From Vagococcus penaei (GTDB lineage: Bacteria > Bacillota > Bacilli > Lactobacillales > Vagococcaceae), in the NCBI RefSeq assembly GCF_001998885.1, contig NZ_CP019609.1:1972001-2036000 (forward strand): 64,000 nucleotides of DNA. The letters run 5' to 3'. The number at the start of each line of letters is the position of its first letter. Positions within the stretch are counted from its first letter, which is position 1. Shown piece after piece: positions 36,422 through 47,010 of this stretch. The notes below the pieces were generated by a model. The model searched no databases. It saw only the letters and a program-made list of their open reading frames with translations, and was not told the DNA's origin. Position numbers and translations under genes: made by a program.

Positions 36422-37609
36422 ATGTCAACAGAAGAAAAACATGAAGAATTAAAAACTTGGTTTGCTAGATGGTTTTTAAATAATAAATTTGTCACTAGCT
36501 TACTTATTATTTTATTATGTTTACTGATTATTTTTACTTTTCAAAAAGTTGAATTTTTTTTCAGACCGATTGCGCAATTTTTAGGTATTGTTGGTTTGCC
36601 CCTAATTATTTCGGGACTGTTATATTACTTATTGAACCCGATAGTCGATTTTATGGAGCGCAAAGGTATTAACCGTGTCTTAACAATTGCTGTTTTATTC
36701 GTCTTAATTATTGGACTGATCGTGTGGGGAGTAATTATCGTTGTTCCTAAAATTCAAGCACAAACACATAGCTTTATTACAAATTGGCCAGATTATTGGC
36801 AGACCATTGAATCAAAATCAGCTGACTTATTAAACATGCCAATCCTCGAAAAATACGGTGCACCACTTGAAAAAGCATTAACTGAATTGACTGATTCTGT
36901 TAGTAAATTTACAAGTAGTATCGCAAAATTTTTATCGGGTAACGCCTTTAAAGGTATTGGCAATATCGTAGGGGCAGTTGCTGATATTGTTGTAGTTGTT
37001 ATTACCGTCCCGTTTGTTTTATTTTATTTGTTGAAAGATGGCAAAAATTTAATGCCTTATACGACTAAGTTCTTACCAATTAAAATGCGTCAACCAACAG
37101 TTAGCGTACTAAAAGATATTAATGAAAAATTATCATCATATGTTCGTGGTCAAGTAACGGTGGCTTTTGCGGTATCGATTATTTTTATGTTAGGGCTATC
37201 GATTATTGGTTTAGAATATAGTGTTACTCTAGGTGTATTAGCTGGGGTTCTTAACTTAATCCCATTTTTAGGCTCTGCTTTGGCCATGATTCCGATTGTT
37301 ATCTTGGCGATGGTTAATGGACCTAAGATGTTGATTGCTGTCATTATTGTTTTTATCATTGAACAAACATTGGAAGGCAAAGTCGTCTCACCGTTAGTTT
37401 TAGGAAATCAGTTAAATATTCACCCTCTGACAATTATCTTTGTCTTATTAACGGCGGGTAAGCTGTTTGGCTTACTGGGTGTTGTATTAGGGATTCCTGG
37501 TTACGCTGCGATTAAAGTGGTTGTTAGTCATGCGTTTATTTGGTATCAAGAAGTCTCTGGTCTATATGAACCTGATGATGTGATTAGCTTAAAGAAAGAA
37601 GATAAATAA
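36422..37609 (+). CDS. AI-2E family transporter
   Basis: This is a 395-residue integral membrane protein of the AI-2E (PerM/TqsA) family with about eight spans: two near the N-terminus (about 22-60), one at about 78-100, and the rest after residue 185. The central loop (about 105-180) is helical. Family signatures are GLPLIISGLLYYLLNPIV, LGVLAGVLNLIPFLGS and the segment ending NQLNIHPL. Members export autoinducer-2 or act as Na+/H+ antiporters, so substrate is open. It follows the IIA-like gene by 15 bases and has its own GGAGG. Confidence 0.9.
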   Translation: MSTEEKHEELKTWFARWFLNNKFVTSLLIILLCLLIIFTFQKVEFFFRPIAQFLGIVGLPLIISGLLYYLLNPIVDFMERKGINRVLTIAVLFVLIIGLIVWGVIIVVPKIQAQTHSFITNWPDYWQTIESKSADLLNMPILEKYGAPLEKALTELTDSVSKFTSSIAKFLSGNAFKGIGNIVGAVADIVVVVITVPFVLFYLLKDGKNLMPYTTKFLPIKMRQPTVSVLKDINEKLSSYVRGQVTVAFAVSIIFMLGLSIIGLEYSVTLGVLAGVLNLIPFLGSALAMIPIVILAMVNGPKMLIAVIIVFIIEQTLEGKVVSPLVLGNQLNIHPLTIIFVLLTAGKLFGLLGVVLGIPGYAAIKVVVSHAFIWYQEVSGLYEPDDVISLKKEDK

Positions 37610-37610
37610 C

Positions 37611-37670
37611 AAAAGCACTTGTTTTGCCAGTATCGAATGGTCTTCGGTTACTAGCATACAAGTGCTTTTT
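37611..37670. terminator. Bidirectional terminator between AI-2E transporter and azoreductase genes
   Basis: AAAAGCACTTGT / ACAAGTGCTTTTT enclose a 36-base internal segment that can fold further. Confidence 0.85.
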
Positions 37671-37678
37671 GGATTCTA

Positions 37679-38290
37679 TTAAAAATTTTTAGCAGCTTCA
37701 CGTGCATCAGCTAATGCTTGGCTTAGAATAGCTTCACGTTGCTCTGGATGATGATCAATTCCTTCAATAAATAGTGTGCCTGTATCAGTAACACCTACAA
37801 AGTTTAAAATATTTTTTAGGTATTGAGCAGATAGGTCTTGTCCAGCATAAATCCCACCACTTGATTGAATGTGGAAAAATGTCTTGTTTTCTGTTAATGG
37901 TACGGGACCAGTTTCAGTATATTTAAAGGTTTTTCCAGCAACGTTGATCGTATCAATCCATGCTTTTAAACGTGTTGGAATGTTTAAATTCCATAAAGGA
38001 TTCGCGATGACAATTTTATCATGCGCTAAAAATTGCTCAGTTAATTCAGAAAAACGTGCGATTTTATTGGCTTGTTCCTCTGTTAAGTCGTTGCCTTGTG
38101 CCGCGCTGGACCAACCTAATAACATGTCACGATCAATTTCTGGAATAAATTCATCATATAAATCAAGTACAGTAATTGTATCGGTTGGATTTTCTGTACG
38201 GTAGCTATCAATAAAGGCCTCCAATGCCATTAATGATTTTGATTCCGCAGATGATAATGGATGTGCTTTAACAACTAATAAATTTGACAT
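37679..38290 (-). CDS. azoR: FMN-dependent NADH-azoreductase
   Basis: This is a flavodoxin-fold quinone/azo reductase of 203 residues using FMN and NADH. Key segments are LLVVKAHPLSSAESKS (phosphate loop), NPLWNLNIPTRLKAWID (FMN loop) and HIQSSGGIYAG. AGGGTTA-type ribosome site precedes ATG 38290. It is a single gene with its own promoter region and an inverted repeat upstream. The physiological substrate is probably quinones; azo dyes are the assay substrate. Confidence 0.93.
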   Translation of the reverse strand: MSNLLVVKAHPLSSAESKSLMALEAFIDSYRTENPTDTITVLDLYDEFIPEIDRDMLLGWSSAAQGNDLTEEQANKIARFSELTEQFLAHDKIVIANPLWNLNIPTRLKAWIDTINVAGKTFKYTETGPVPLTENKTFFHIQSSGGIYAGQDLSAQYLKNILNFVGVTDTGTLFIEGIDHHPEQREAILSQALADAREAAKNF

Positions 38291-38323
38291 AAAATAACCC
38301 TCACTAATTTTTTATATGTATTC

Positions 38324-38340
38324 ACTTATATTTAATAAGT
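38324..38340. promoter_or_regulatory. Inverted repeat in the azoR upstream region
   Basis: ACTTAT (38324-38329), 5 bases, ATAAGT (38335-38340), located 34-50 bases before azoR. Azoreductase genes are often repressed by MarR/DUF24 proteins acting on short A/T-rich dyads such as this. No regulator gene lies nearby. Confidence 0.4.
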
Positions 38341-38480
38341 AAAATAACTATACCTTAAACTTTATTAGAAAGTAAAGCTTAAAGCGCTTTAATTTCAAAA
38401 AACTTTCGTGAACTGTTTCTACCAGATGATTTTTTTGTGATTTTCAAGTATACTATCATAGAAGATACGGAGGTAAAGTC

Positions 38481-39071
38481 ATGGCACAGTTATTTTTTAA
38501 ATTTGGCGCAATGAATAGTGGAAAAACTATTGAAATTTTAAAAGTTGCTCATAATTATGAGGAGCAAAATAAACCAGTTGTTTTAATGACTAGTGGTATT
38601 GATACTAGGGATGAAGTGGGAACGATATCTAGTCGAATTGGATTAAGGCGAGAAGCTATCCCGATTTTCAGTGAAACAAACGTCTTTCAAGCAATCAAAG
38701 CCTTACCCTTTACACCGTATTGTGTATTAGTGGATGAATCACAATTTTTAGAAAAACATCATGTTATTGAATTTGCAAAAATTGTCGATGAATTGAATAT
38801 TCCAGTAATGGCTTTTGGGTTGAAAAATGATTTTAAAAATGAATTGTTTGAAGGTTCAAAGTATCTGCTGCTTTATGCAGATAAATTAGAAGAATTGAAA
38901 ACGATTTGTTGGTTCTGCCACAAAAAAGCAACAATGAATTTGCGTATGAGTAACAATCGACCGGTCTATGATGGTGAACAAATTCAAATTGGCGGGAATG
39001 AGTCGTACTATCCTGTTTGCCGAAAACACTATGTTAATCCACCTTGTTGTGATGATGAGGTCAAGTCATAA
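38481..39071 (+). CDS. tdk: Thymidine kinase
   Basis: This enzyme phosphorylates thymidine to dTMP in the salvage pathway. The 196-residue type II enzyme has P-loop FGAMNSGKT (about 8-16), the Walker B-like VLVDESQFL (about 83-91), and a structural zinc site (CWFC at about 143-146, with CRKH and the CC pair near the C-terminus). GGAGG precedes the ATG. prfA starts 55 bases downstream with no terminator between, as in other Lactobacillales. Confidence 0.96.
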   Translation: MAQLFFKFGAMNSGKTIEILKVAHNYEEQNKPVVLMTSGIDTRDEVGTISSRIGLRREAIPIFSETNVFQAIKALPFTPYCVLVDESQFLEKHHVIEFAKIVDELNIPVMAFGLKNDFKNELFEGSKYLLLYADKLEELKTICWFCHKKATMNLRMSNNRPVYDGEQIQIGGNESYYPVCRKHYVNPPCCDDEVKS

Positions 39072-39125
39072 GCTAGTTAATATAAACTAGTTAAGAGACA
39101 AAATTAAAGGAGAATGAATAAAAAT

Positions 39126-40196
39126 ATGTTTGATCAATTACAAGCAGTTGAAGATCGTTATGAAGAATTAGGTGAGTTATTAAGTGATCCAGAAGTGGTC
39201 ACTGATACAAAACGTTTTATGGAGTTATCAAAAGAAGAAGCAGGAACTCGTGAAACCGTTGATGTATATCGTCGTTATAAGCAAGTTGTGAATGATATTA
39301 AAGAAACGGAAGAGCTTCTAGGTGAAAAACTAGATGATGATATGCAAGAAATGGCCAAAGAAGAGCTTAGCGAGCTAAAAAGTGAAAAAATCGATTTAGA
39401 AGAGCGGATGAAGATTTTATTATTACCAAAAGATCCTAATGATGATAAAAATATTATCATGGAAATCCGTGGTGCAGCTGGTGGTGATGAAGCCGCGTTA
39501 TTTGCGGGAGATTTATTTGATATGTATCAAAGTTATGCGACAGCTCAAGGTTGGAAATTTGAAGTAATGGATGCTAACGTTACGGATATAGGTGGTTACA
39601 AAGAAGTAACGGTTATGATTACTGGTGATAAAGTGTTCTCAAAATTAAAATATGAAAGTGGTGCACACCGCGTACAACGCGTCCCATCGACGGAATCTCA
39701 AGGACGCGTACATACATCCACTGCAACGGTTGTTGTTTTACCTGAAGCTGAGGAAGTTGAAGTTGATTTAGCGGATAAAGATATTCGTGTAGATATTTAT
39801 CATGCTAGTGGTGCTGGTGGTCAGCATGTTAATAAAACGGCTTCTGCGGTTCGTTTGACACATATTCCAACTGGTGTTGTTGTGGCTATGCAAGATGAGC
39901 GTTCACAACTTAAAAATCGGGAAAAAGCAATGAAAATTTTGCGAGCACGAGTTTATGATCAGTTACAGCATGAAAACCAAAGTGAATACGATGCAAACCG
40001 TAAATCAGCAGTCGGTACTGGAGATCGTTCTGAGCGTATTCGAACATATAATTTCCCTCAAAATCGAGTGACCGACCATCGAATTGGTTTAACGATTCAA
40101 AAGCTAGATCAAATTTTAGCTGGAAAGTTAGATGAAATTGTTGACTCACTGATTATTTATGATCAAGCAGCTCAATTGGATAAGCTAAATGGATAA
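39126..40196 (+). CDS. prfA: Peptide chain release factor 1
   Basis: RF1 recognises UAA and UAG. The 356-residue product has the PxT anticodon-like motif within [10 protein letters not shown] and the peptidyl-hydrolysis motif GGQ in [12 protein letters not shown] (about 229-240). ATG 39126 gives the usual start [15 protein letters not shown] and is 13 bases from AAAGGAG. ATG 39114 is in frame but only one base from that site. It overlaps prmC by 8 bases, the enzyme that methylates the GGQ glutamine. Confidence 0.97.
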   Translation: MFDQLQAVEDRYEELGELLSDPEVVTDTKRFMELSKEEAGTRETVDVYRRYKQVVNDIKETEELLGEKLDDDMQEMAKEELSELKSEKIDLEERMKILLLPKDPNDDKNIIMEIRGAAGGDEAALFAGDLFDMYQSYATAQGWKFEVMDANVTDIGGYKEVTVMITGDKVFSKLKYESGAHRVQRVPSTESQGRVHTSTATVVVLPEAEEVEVDLADKDIRVDIYHASGAGGQHVNKTASAVRLTHIPTGVVVAMQDERSQLKNREKAMKILRARVYDQLQHENQSEYDANRKSAVGTGDRSERIRTYNFPQNRVTDHRIGLTIQKLDQILAGKLDEIVDSLIIYDQAAQLDKLNG

Positions 40197-41034
40197 AGTT
40201 GAAGGCCAAACTTATATAGAAGTCCTGAAATGGGCTTCTTCTTTTTTAAAAGCACAAAATGAAGAAGCGTACCTAGCTGAGTATTTATTATTAGAACGTC
40301 TAGGTTGGAATAAGACACAACTTTTGATGTCTTTTAAAAAGGATATGCCAGCCGACGTGAAAAAGCAATTTGAGCTAGATTTACACGATGTTTTAATGGG
40401 GAAACCAGCTCAGTATGTGATTGGATCAACGGAATTCTATGGTCAACGCTTTACTGTGACACAAGACACTTTGATACCACGCCCAGAAACAGAAGAATTG
40501 GTCGAACTTTGTTTAACTGACAATGAAGACTCACTTCAGACGGTTGTCGACATTGGTACTGGGTCGGGTATTATTGGTATTACACTAAAAAAACACCGTC
40601 CGAAATGGGTGGTGACTGCGAGTGATATCTCACCAGCAGCCTTAGAAGTTGCTCAAAGTAATGCTCAGCAACAGAACGTTAAGCTCAACTTTTTATTAAG
40701 CGATGTGTTAGACGACTATGTTGGTGCGCCAATTGATATCTTAGTATCTAATCCACCTTATATTGCAGAAACAGAGAAAGACGTTATGGATGAAAGTGTC
40801 AAACGCTACGAACCAAAATTAGCTTTATATGCTGCAGATAATGGCTTAGCTTTATATAAAAAAATTGCGCTTCAAGCAAAAGCCCATTTGGCTTCTAGTG
40901 GACACATTTATCTTGAGATTGGCTATCGTCAAGGTGAGACTGTCAAAACTATTTTTCAAGAAGCTTTTCCAAACAAAGAGGTAACTATACTAAAAGACTT
41001 AAATCAACAAGAACGCATGATTCGAGTTAGATAA
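40189..41034 (+). CDS. prmC: Peptide chain release factor N5-glutamine methyltransferase
   Basis: PrmC methylates the GGQ glutamine of release factors with S-adenosylmethionine. The 281-residue product has an N-terminal helical substrate domain, motif [14 protein letters not shown] (about 120-132) and the catalytic NPPYI (about 187-191). The start lies inside the prfA end, giving translational coupling of enzyme and substrate. Confidence 0.96.
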   Translation: MDKVEGQTYIEVLKWASSFLKAQNEEAYLAEYLLLERLGWNKTQLLMSFKKDMPADVKKQFELDLHDVLMGKPAQYVIGSTEFYGQRFTVTQDTLIPRPETEELVELCLTDNEDSLQTVVDIGTGSGIIGITLKKHRPKWVVTASDISPAALEVAQSNAQQQNVKLNFLLSDVLDDYVGAPIDILVSNPPYIAETEKDVMDESVKRYEPKLALYAADNGLALYKKIALQAKAHLASSGHIYLEIGYRQGETVKTIFQEAFPNKEVTILKDLNQQERMIRVR

Positions 41035-41051
41035 TAAGGAAGTTAGATAAA

Positions 41052-42104
41052 ATGCAAACAAAAATATTACAAGAAAAAGAGATTCAACAAGCAGTACAGG
41101 CAATTCGAGAAGGAGGCTTAATTGCTTTTCCAACAGAAACTGTTTACGGATTAGGAGCAGATGCTACTAATCCAGAAGCAGTTAAAGCGGTATATGCTGC
41201 TAAAGGACGCCCGAGTGATAACCCTTTAATTGTTCATATTTCTGATGAAAAAGAGTTATTGCCATTCGTTAAACCTATTTCACCAAAAGCCCAACAATTA
41301 ATGGATTATTTTTGGCCGGGACCTTTGACACTAATTTTTGAATTGAAAGAATCTGACAGTTTACCTTCAGTTGTGACTGGCGGCTTAAACACGGTTGCCT
41401 TTCGGATGCCGGATAAAGCCATTACCCGTGAATTGATAAAACAATCTGGTTGTGTATTAGTGGGTCCAAGTGCTAATTCTTCAGGTAAACCCAGTCCGAC
41501 GTTAGCTAGTCATGTGTATGATGACTTATCTGGCAAAATAACCGGCATTGTTGATGGAGGAGCATGTACAGTTGGGATTGAGTCGACGGTTTTAGATATT
41601 TCTAATGAAACTGGCTTACCAGAAATTTTACGTCCAGGTGCTATCACACAGGAAGAGTTAGAGTTGGTCATTGGTCCAGTTATCGTAGACGGGCATCTAG
41701 TGGATTCAAATGAGGTACCCAAAGCACCAGGCATGAAGTACAAACACTATTCACCTGACACTCCCGTTATTATGATGCCATCAGATACTTTATCAAGTTG
41801 GCAAACCGCTAGTCGTGAATACCTTAGTGTGGGTAAACGCGTGGGAATTCTCGCTAATGAGATGATTCTCTCACAGCTTATGAAAGATAAAGATGACCAC
41901 TTAGTTACCTACTCATTAGCTACTAAGCGAGATGTGACACAAGCAATGACGCATTTATTTGCCGGCTTGCGTCATTTAGACCACGTTACTCCAAAACTAG
42001 ATGTTATTTTAGCTGAATGTTATCCAGAAATTGGTCAAGGGGTGGGCTATATGAATCGCTTGAAAAAAGCGTCTGGTGGTCACATTTATTTAGAGAAAAA
42101 ATAA
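41052..42104 (+). CDS. sua5: L-threonylcarbamoyladenylate synthase (Sua5 type)
   Basis: This enzyme makes threonylcarbamoyl-AMP for the t6A37 modification of ANN-decoding tRNAs. The 350-residue product has the YrdC domain (about 1-205: [62 protein letters not shown]) and the C-terminal Sua5 domain (about 230-350), joined by the linker [13 protein letters not shown]. It sits 17 bases after prmC in the prfA-prmC-sua5-glyA order found in related genera. Confidence 0.95.
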   Translation: MQTKILQEKEIQQAVQAIREGGLIAFPTETVYGLGADATNPEAVKAVYAAKGRPSDNPLIVHISDEKELLPFVKPISPKAQQLMDYFWPGPLTLIFELKESDSLPSVVTGGLNTVAFRMPDKAITRELIKQSGCVLVGPSANSSGKPSPTLASHVYDDLSGKITGIVDGGACTVGIESTVLDISNETGLPEILRPGAITQEELELVIGPVIVDGHLVDSNEVPKAPGMKYKHYSPDTPVIMMPSDTLSSWQTASREYLSVGKRVGILANEMILSQLMKDKDDHLVTYSLATKRDVTQAMTHLFAGLRHLDHVTPKLDVILAECYPEIGQGVGYMNRLKKASGGHIYLEKK

Positions 42105-42130
42105 AGACATGGCTACTCCGTGAAAAAATA

Positions 42131-42139
42131 TGGTACAAT
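42131..42139 (+). promoter_or_regulatory. Extended -10 promoter of glyA
   Basis: TGG followed by TACAAT (42134-42139), 28 bases before the glyA ATG. It gives glyA an internal promoter in addition to read-through from sua5. Confidence 0.5.
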
Positions 42140-42166
42140 ATAAAAAATGACGTTAGGGGTGCTGTA

Positions 42167-43405
42167 ATGAGTTATCGTGATGAGGATTTAGTGTTGTGGG
42201 AAGCGATTGATCATGAAAAAAATCGCCAAGAGAATAATATTGAGTTGATTGCTTCAGAAAACTTTGTATCTGAAGGTGTAATGAAAGCTCAAGGGAGCGT
42301 TCTGACAAATAAATATGCTGAAGGTTATCCAGGTCGTCGCTATTATGGTGGTTGCGAATTTGTTGATGTTGTTGAACAATTAGCCATTGATCGTGCCTGT
42401 GAGATTTTCGGAGCTAAGCATGCAAACGTGCAACCGCATTCTGGATCACAAGCAAATACGGCTGCTTATATGGCGCTGTTAGAGCCAGGTGACATGATTT
42501 TAGGTATGGATTTGACGTCTGGTGGTCATTTAACACACGGGTCTCCAGTTAACTTTAGTGGTAAAACTTATGAGTTTATTTCTTACGGTGTAGATCCAGT
42601 GACTGAGGTAATCGATTATGATGTGGTTGAAATTTTAGCTAGAAAACATCGCCCAAAATTGATTGTGGCCGGTGCCAGTGCTTATTCTCGTGAAATTGAT
42701 TTTAAACGTTTTAAAGAGATTGCTGACAGTGTTGATGCTAAATTGCTGGTTGATATGGCACATATTGCTGGTTTAATAGCAAGTGGTTTACATCAAAATC
42801 CAGTTCCATATGCGGATGTTGTGACATCAACAACGCACAAAACACTACGTGGTCCACGAGGTGGCTTAATTTTAACGAATGATGACGCTCTAGCGAAAAA
42901 AATTAATAGTGCGATTTTCCCTGGTATTCAAGGTGGGCCATTAGAGCACGTTATTGCTGGAAAAGCAATCGCCTTTAAGGAAGCATTACAACCAGCATTT
43001 AAAGAGTATTCGAAGCAAGTAATTGCTAATGCTAAGATAATGGCACGCGTATTTAATCAAGCTGAGGAAACGCGTTTAATTAGTGGTGACACAGATAATC
43101 ACTTGTTATTAGTTGATGTAAGTGGTTTTGGGATGACTGGTAAAGAAGCCGAAGCATTACTTGATGCTGTTGCAATTACAGTTAATAAAAATACAATTCC
43201 TTTTGAGAGCTTAAGTCCTTTCCAAACTAGCGGAATCCGTATTGGAACACCGGCTATTACGACACGTGGTTTTAAAGAAGAAGATGCTGAAAAAGTAGCT
43301 TTACTTATTATAGAGACATTGAAAAACAAAGAAAATCCAGATGCATTAGTTAAAATTAAAGAAGAAGTTAGTGAGTTAGTTAAAAAACATCCACTTTATG
43401 TATAA
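42167..43405 (+). CDS. glyA: Serine hydroxymethyltransferase
   Basis: SHMT interconverts serine and glycine with tetrahydrofolate and feeds one-carbon units to purine and thymidylate synthesis. The 412-residue product is standard length. The PLP lysine is at about 225 in [28 protein letters not shown] and [12 protein letters not shown] are N-terminal signatures. ATG 42167 follows AGGGGTG. The frame stays open upstream to 42017 only by overlap with sua5. Confidence 0.97.
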   Translation: MSYRDEDLVLWEAIDHEKNRQENNIELIASENFVSEGVMKAQGSVLTNKYAEGYPGRRYYGGCEFVDVVEQLAIDRACEIFGAKHANVQPHSGSQANTAAYMALLEPGDMILGMDLTSGGHLTHGSPVNFSGKTYEFISYGVDPVTEVIDYDVVEILARKHRPKLIVAGASAYSREIDFKRFKEIADSVDAKLLVDMAHIAGLIASGLHQNPVPYADVVTSTTHKTLRGPRGGLILTNDDALAKKINSAIFPGIQGGPLEHVIAGKAIAFKEALQPAFKEYSKQVIANAKIMARVFNQAEETRLISGDTDNHLLLVDVSGFGMTGKEAEALLDAVAITVNKNTIPFESLSPFQTSGIRIGTPAITTRGFKEEDAEKVALLIIETLKNKENPDALVKIKEEVSELVKKHPLYV

Positions 43406-43411
43406 TTTTTT

Positions 43412-43442
43412 AGGTAATTGACTAGTCAATTACCTTCTTTTC
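43412..43442 (+). terminator. Terminator after glyA, perfect palindrome
   Basis: AGGTAATTGA-CTAG-TCAATTACCT (43412-43435) is an exact 24-base palindrome followed by TCTTTT. Confidence 0.85.
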
Positions 43443-43484
43443 CGTTACAATAGATTGGAATAAAATTTAAGGGAGCGAATTAAC

Positions 43485-44114
43485 ATGGGAAAATTTCAAG
43501 TTATTGATCATCCATTGATCCAACACAAATTAACAATTATTAGAGATAAGAATTGTGGAACAAAAGTATTTCGAGAAGTTGTCGACGAAATTGCTATGTT
43601 AATGGCTTATGAAGTATCAAGAGACATGCCATTAGAGGATGTTGAAATTGAAACGCCAATTTGTAAGAGCGTTCAAAAAACTTTAACTGGTAAAAAAGTA
43701 GCGATTATCCCAATTTTACGTGCCGGAATTGGCATGGTGGATGGTATGTTAGAATTAATTCCAGCAGCTAAGGTAGGCCATGTAGGTCTTTACCGTGATC
43801 ACGACACATTAGAGCCAGTTGAATATTTCGTTAAATTACCAGCTGATATTGCAGAACGTCAGTTATTGGTTGTGGACCCAATGTTGGCAACAGGTGGTTC
43901 AGCAATTATGGCAATTGATTTATTAAAAAAACGTGGTGCAACGAATATTAAATTTGTTTGTTTAGTAGCAGCCCCTGAAGGAATTAAACTTTTACAAGAA
44001 GCACATCCAGATGTTGATATTTATGTCGCTGGTCTAGATGAAAAATTAGATGAGAATGGTTACATTGTCCCTGGTTTAGGTGATGCTGGTGACCGTTTAT
44101 TTGGAACAAAATAA
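43485..44114 (+). CDS. upp: Uracil phosphoribosyltransferase
   Basis: This enzyme converts uracil and PRPP to UMP. The 209-residue product has the PRPP-binding [12 protein letters not shown] (about 130-141), the conserved [12 protein letters not shown], and the C-terminal [11 protein letters not shown] uracil-binding end. AAGGGAG precedes the ATG. It is monocistronic, bounded by terminators. With tdk it covers pyrimidine base and nucleoside salvage. Confidence 0.97.
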   Translation: MGKFQVIDHPLIQHKLTIIRDKNCGTKVFREVVDEIAMLMAYEVSRDMPLEDVEIETPICKSVQKTLTGKKVAIIPILRAGIGMVDGMLELIPAAKVGHVGLYRDHDTLEPVEYFVKLPADIAERQLLVVDPMLATGGSAIMAIDLLKKRGATNIKFVCLVAAPEGIKLLQEAHPDVDIYVAGLDEKLDENGYIVPGLGDAGDRLFGTK

Positions 44115-44140
44115 GTTGAATAACTTTTAAATATGTCTTG

Positions 44141-44185
44141 AAAACATGTGGTAGTTTGTATTAGTCAAATTCCATGTGTTTTTTG
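44141..44185 (+). terminator. Terminator after upp
   Basis: AAAACATGTGG / CCATGTGTTTT with T run; loop about 20 bases. Confidence 0.75.
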
Positions 44186-44237
44186 TTTGCTTCACGTATA
44201 ATAAAAGCAATGAGGTTAATATTAAGGAGGGGACGCA

Positions 44238-44951
44238 ATGGAACACTCAATGCGTCAATTATTGAGTTACAAAGATACTGTTATATCAAATTTAGTTTTA
44301 GATTCTTATAAAAAGATTGGAATGACAGATGAAGAATTAGTTTTATTCTTACAATTACTTAAATACCATCAAAAGGGCATTGATTTTCCGGATTTAGGCG
44401 AAGTATCGCAATGCATGGGCCATAGTGTTGAGCAATTATTTCGTCTAATTCAAAGTATGATTGATAAAAAATATTTGGCGATTCAAACAACCACTAATGG
44501 GAATGGTCAGTCTGAAGACCATTATGATTTATTATTGATTTATGATAAATTACTACTTTCTCTTGATCAAGAACAAGAGGAAACCAAAGAACAAGAGCAA
44601 GAACAGCAAGTAGCTAAGCTTTTTCAGATGTTTGAAAAAGAATTTGGTCGTCCATTATCACCAATGGAATTAGAGACAATTAATTTATGGCTAGCTGAGG
44701 ATAAATATCGGGTTGAGATGATTGAATTGGCTTTGCGTGAAGCTGTCTTAAATCAAGCGTATAGCCTTAAATATATTGATCGTATCTTACTCTCTTGGGA
44801 ACGTAAAAACATTACTTCAAAACAACAAATTCAACAAGAACAAAAAAAACGTCTAGCAGTAGTTGATAATCAAACGATTCATTCGGATAAAGAAGAAAAA
44901 TTACCACATATTCCAATGTATAATTGGTTAAATCCTAAAGAGAGTCGGTGA
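44238..44951 (+). CDS. dnaD: DnaD family replication initiation protein
   Basis: DnaD helps load the replicative helicase at oriC and at restart sites in low-GC Gram-positives. The 237-residue product has an N-terminal winged-helix domain (about 1-95), a Glu/Gln-rich linker (EQEETKEQEQEQQ), and a C-terminal DnaD/DnaB2 domain (about 130-195) with FGRPLSPMELETINLWL and YIDRILLSWERK. AAGGAGG precedes the ATG. nth follows after 6 bases, the conserved dnaD-nth pair. Confidence 0.94.
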   Translation: MEHSMRQLLSYKDTVISNLVLDSYKKIGMTDEELVLFLQLLKYHQKGIDFPDLGEVSQCMGHSVEQLFRLIQSMIDKKYLAIQTTTNGNGQSEDHYDLLLIYDKLLLSLDQEQEETKEQEQEQQVAKLFQMFEKEFGRPLSPMELETINLWLAEDKYRVEMIELALREAVLNQAYSLKYIDRILLSWERKNITSKQQIQQEQKKRLAVVDNQTIHSDKEEKLPHIPMYNWLNPKESR

Positions 44952-44957
44952 TAAGAC

Positions 44958-45650
44958 TTGTTATCGAAAAAAAGAACGATGGAAGCTTTAGGCCGAATGC
45001 GGGATATGTATCCTGATGCTAAGGGAGAATTGAATGCTGAGACAGATTTTCAGTATCTTGTTGCAGTAATTTTGAGTGCACAAGCAACAGACGTTTCGGT
45101 TAATAAAGCGACACCAGAGTTATTTTCTCATTATCCAACTGCTCATGAACTTGCTAAAGCACCATTAGATGATGTCATGGCCTTAATTAAAACGATTGGG
45201 TTATACAAAACAAAAGCCAAAAACATTATTAAGACTGCCCAAGCGATTGAAACTGAGTTTGATGGAGTAGTGCCAAAAACGATTAAAGAATTGATGTCTC
45301 TGCCAGGTGTTGGTCAAAAAACGGCTAATGTTGTTGCAGGTGATTTATTTAATGTACCAGCAATAGCAGTAGATACTCATGTTGAACGTGTGAGTAAACG
45401 TTTACGTATTTGTAGACAAAAAGATTCGGTTAAAGAAGTAGAAGAAACTTTACAAAAAAAAATCCCATCAGAATTATGGGTGACGGCCCATCATACATTG
45501 ATTTTGTTTGGCCGTTATCATTGCACGGCTCGTAGCCCAAAATGTGAGACTTGTCCCTTATTTGATTTATGTGCAGAAGGCCCTAAAATTTTAAAGCAAA
45601 GACTGGTTAAGAATAAAATTAAAAAGAAAGAGGAACCTTCATCAATATGA
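44958..45650 (+). CDS. nth: Endonuclease III
   Basis: This DNA glycosylase/AP lyase removes oxidised pyrimidines. The 230-residue product has the helix-hairpin-helix with catalytic Lys in LPGVGQKTANVV, the catalytic Asp in IAVDTHVERVSKRL, and the [4Fe-4S] loop with four Cys in CTARSPKCETCPLFDLC. The start is TTG 44958 with little ribosome site, probably coupled to dnaD; ATG 44979 is the alternative. The stop at 45648 is two bases from the end of an IS element, which therefore left the gene intact. Confidence 0.94.
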   Translation: MLSKKRTMEALGRMRDMYPDAKGELNAETDFQYLVAVILSAQATDVSVNKATPELFSHYPTAHELAKAPLDDVMALIKTIGLYKTKAKNIIKTAQAIETEFDGVVPKTIKELMSLPGVGQKTANVVAGDLFNVPAIAVDTHVERVSKRLRICRQKDSVKEVEETLQKKIPSELWVTAHHTLILFGRYHCTARSPKCETCPLFDLCAEGPKILKQRLVKNKIKKKEEPSSI

Positions 45651-45672
45651 GATGTAGTGAACCCTGACAGTT

Positions 45673-45708
45673 AGACTTTTTGGAGTAGAGAAATCTACTC
45701 CTTTTTTA
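45673..45708 (+). terminator. Terminator hairpin inside the left IS end, serving nth
   Basis: GGAGTAGA-GAAA-TCTACTCC (45682-45701) with a T run. It belongs to the IS but lies 30 bases after the nth stop and should end dnaD-nth transcripts. Confidence 0.7.
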
Positions 45709-45726
45709 TCGTCTCAAGCAGTCATT

Positions 45727-46645
45727 TTAAGACGATAATTAATTGGACTTAATTCGTCTAATTTCTTTTTTTATTCGCTTATTATTGTAATAATAAATCC
45801 AATTTTCTATTGATTTTTTCAATGAGCTAAAATTATGATAAGTTTTTCCGTAATAGATTACTTATTTTAACAATTCAAAAAAATTTTCAATTAATGAGTT
45901 ATCCAAGCAATTTTCTTTTCAGAAGATACTATGAAAAATATTATTATCTTTAAGATATTTCTAGTATTGACCCATTTGATGTGCCCAACCTGATCCAAGT
46001 GAAGAGTACATCTAACTAGACAATCAGAGGTTGACTTTATTGCTTTGAATTGTGCTTTTTCAATAGATGGTGCAGTCAGTCTGTCAGAAATATAATAGGA
46101 AATAATTTCACTATTAAACATGTCCAAATAAGGATTGAAATATAATTTTTTCATAGTTGGATTTCCTTAATTATCTGTAATATAATATTTAAACTCTGTC
46201 GTATCTGTTGTAAGTTTTTGGTGAGGAATAGACGTATAAAGCCTTTTTTGAATTAAATTTTTTGCAATTCTACTAACTGAATTTTTATAGGAATTATATT
46301 TTCTAAATTTATGAGTAAAATTAATTACTTTTAGATTTAACTTAAGCGTAATTTTTCGAATCTTTTTATGATTAACGATCCTACCTTTACTTTTCAATAC
46401 TGAGATTATCTTCTATATCCATAGGATTCATTGTTTTCAAAAAAGGTAAGTTTGATTTCTTCTTATAGTTTTAAATTTGGATTTTCGCTATTAAATCTTT
46501 TTTGTCAGTACATACAGGTATTTTTAGGGGATTTAATAGTTGCAAGAAAGTCAGTTAATTCAAATTTTTCTCGGAGGTTAAAGATGACGGTCGAGATAGT
46601 TTCATTCGTTGTTTTTCTTTCTACTTTTTTATCTTTAGTTAATAG
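45727..46645 (-). pseudogene. IS3-family transposase OrfB (integrase core), broken
   Basis: Minus-strand fragments in shifting frames read, in order, YWQKRF-like, NNESYGYRR, IVNHKKIRKI, YTSIPHQKLTTDTTEFKYY (about 46175-46235), LYFNPYLDMFNSEIISYYIS (about 46090-46150), a damaged HxDQG segment near 46000, and the typical C-terminus ENWIYYYNNKRIK then LDELSPINYRLKMTA (about 45730-45820). Internal stops interrupt each part. The DDE catalytic region is recognisable but not continuous. Confidence 0.8.
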
Positions 46646-46708
46646 ACATTTTTATCGGCGTCCTTTCATTCTATAAAGCCCATTAATTCCTTTTCTTACA
46701 ATTGTTTT

Positions 46709-47010
46709 AGTTAACGTACAATAAGAGAATAGCTGTTCATGCATAAGGCATTAGATGTGTCTTGATAGGATTCCTTACTTGTTAAATACAAATCTATCGT
46801 ATTCAATTTAAATTGAACAGTATAATTTTTATCTTTTTCACAAGGTTTCAATCCATCTTTACCAAATTTTCGATAGGAATTCAACCAATTGCTAATTTGA
46901 TAATTACTTTTAAGACTATATCTATCTTTCAAATGTGAGTAACTTACATCATTATTAATATATTTCCGAGCAATCTTGAGTTTAAATTTATAATTATATT
47001 TTGTCGCAAA
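46709..47010 (-). pseudogene. IS3-family transposase OrfA (HTH), broken
   Basis: The minus strand reads KYNYKFKLKIARKYINNDVSYSHL then KDRYSLKSNYQISNWLNSY (about 46875-46940), a helix-turn-helix region of IS150-type OrfA. It ends at a stop after NSYSLIVR where a tryptophan-rich continuation is expected. No good start codon and ribosome site are seen. Confidence 0.75.

Noticed and set aside
46431-46676. 81-codon plus-strand frame within the IS3 element
   Set aside because: The minus strand of the same bases encodes broken OrfB sequence, so this is a chance frame.
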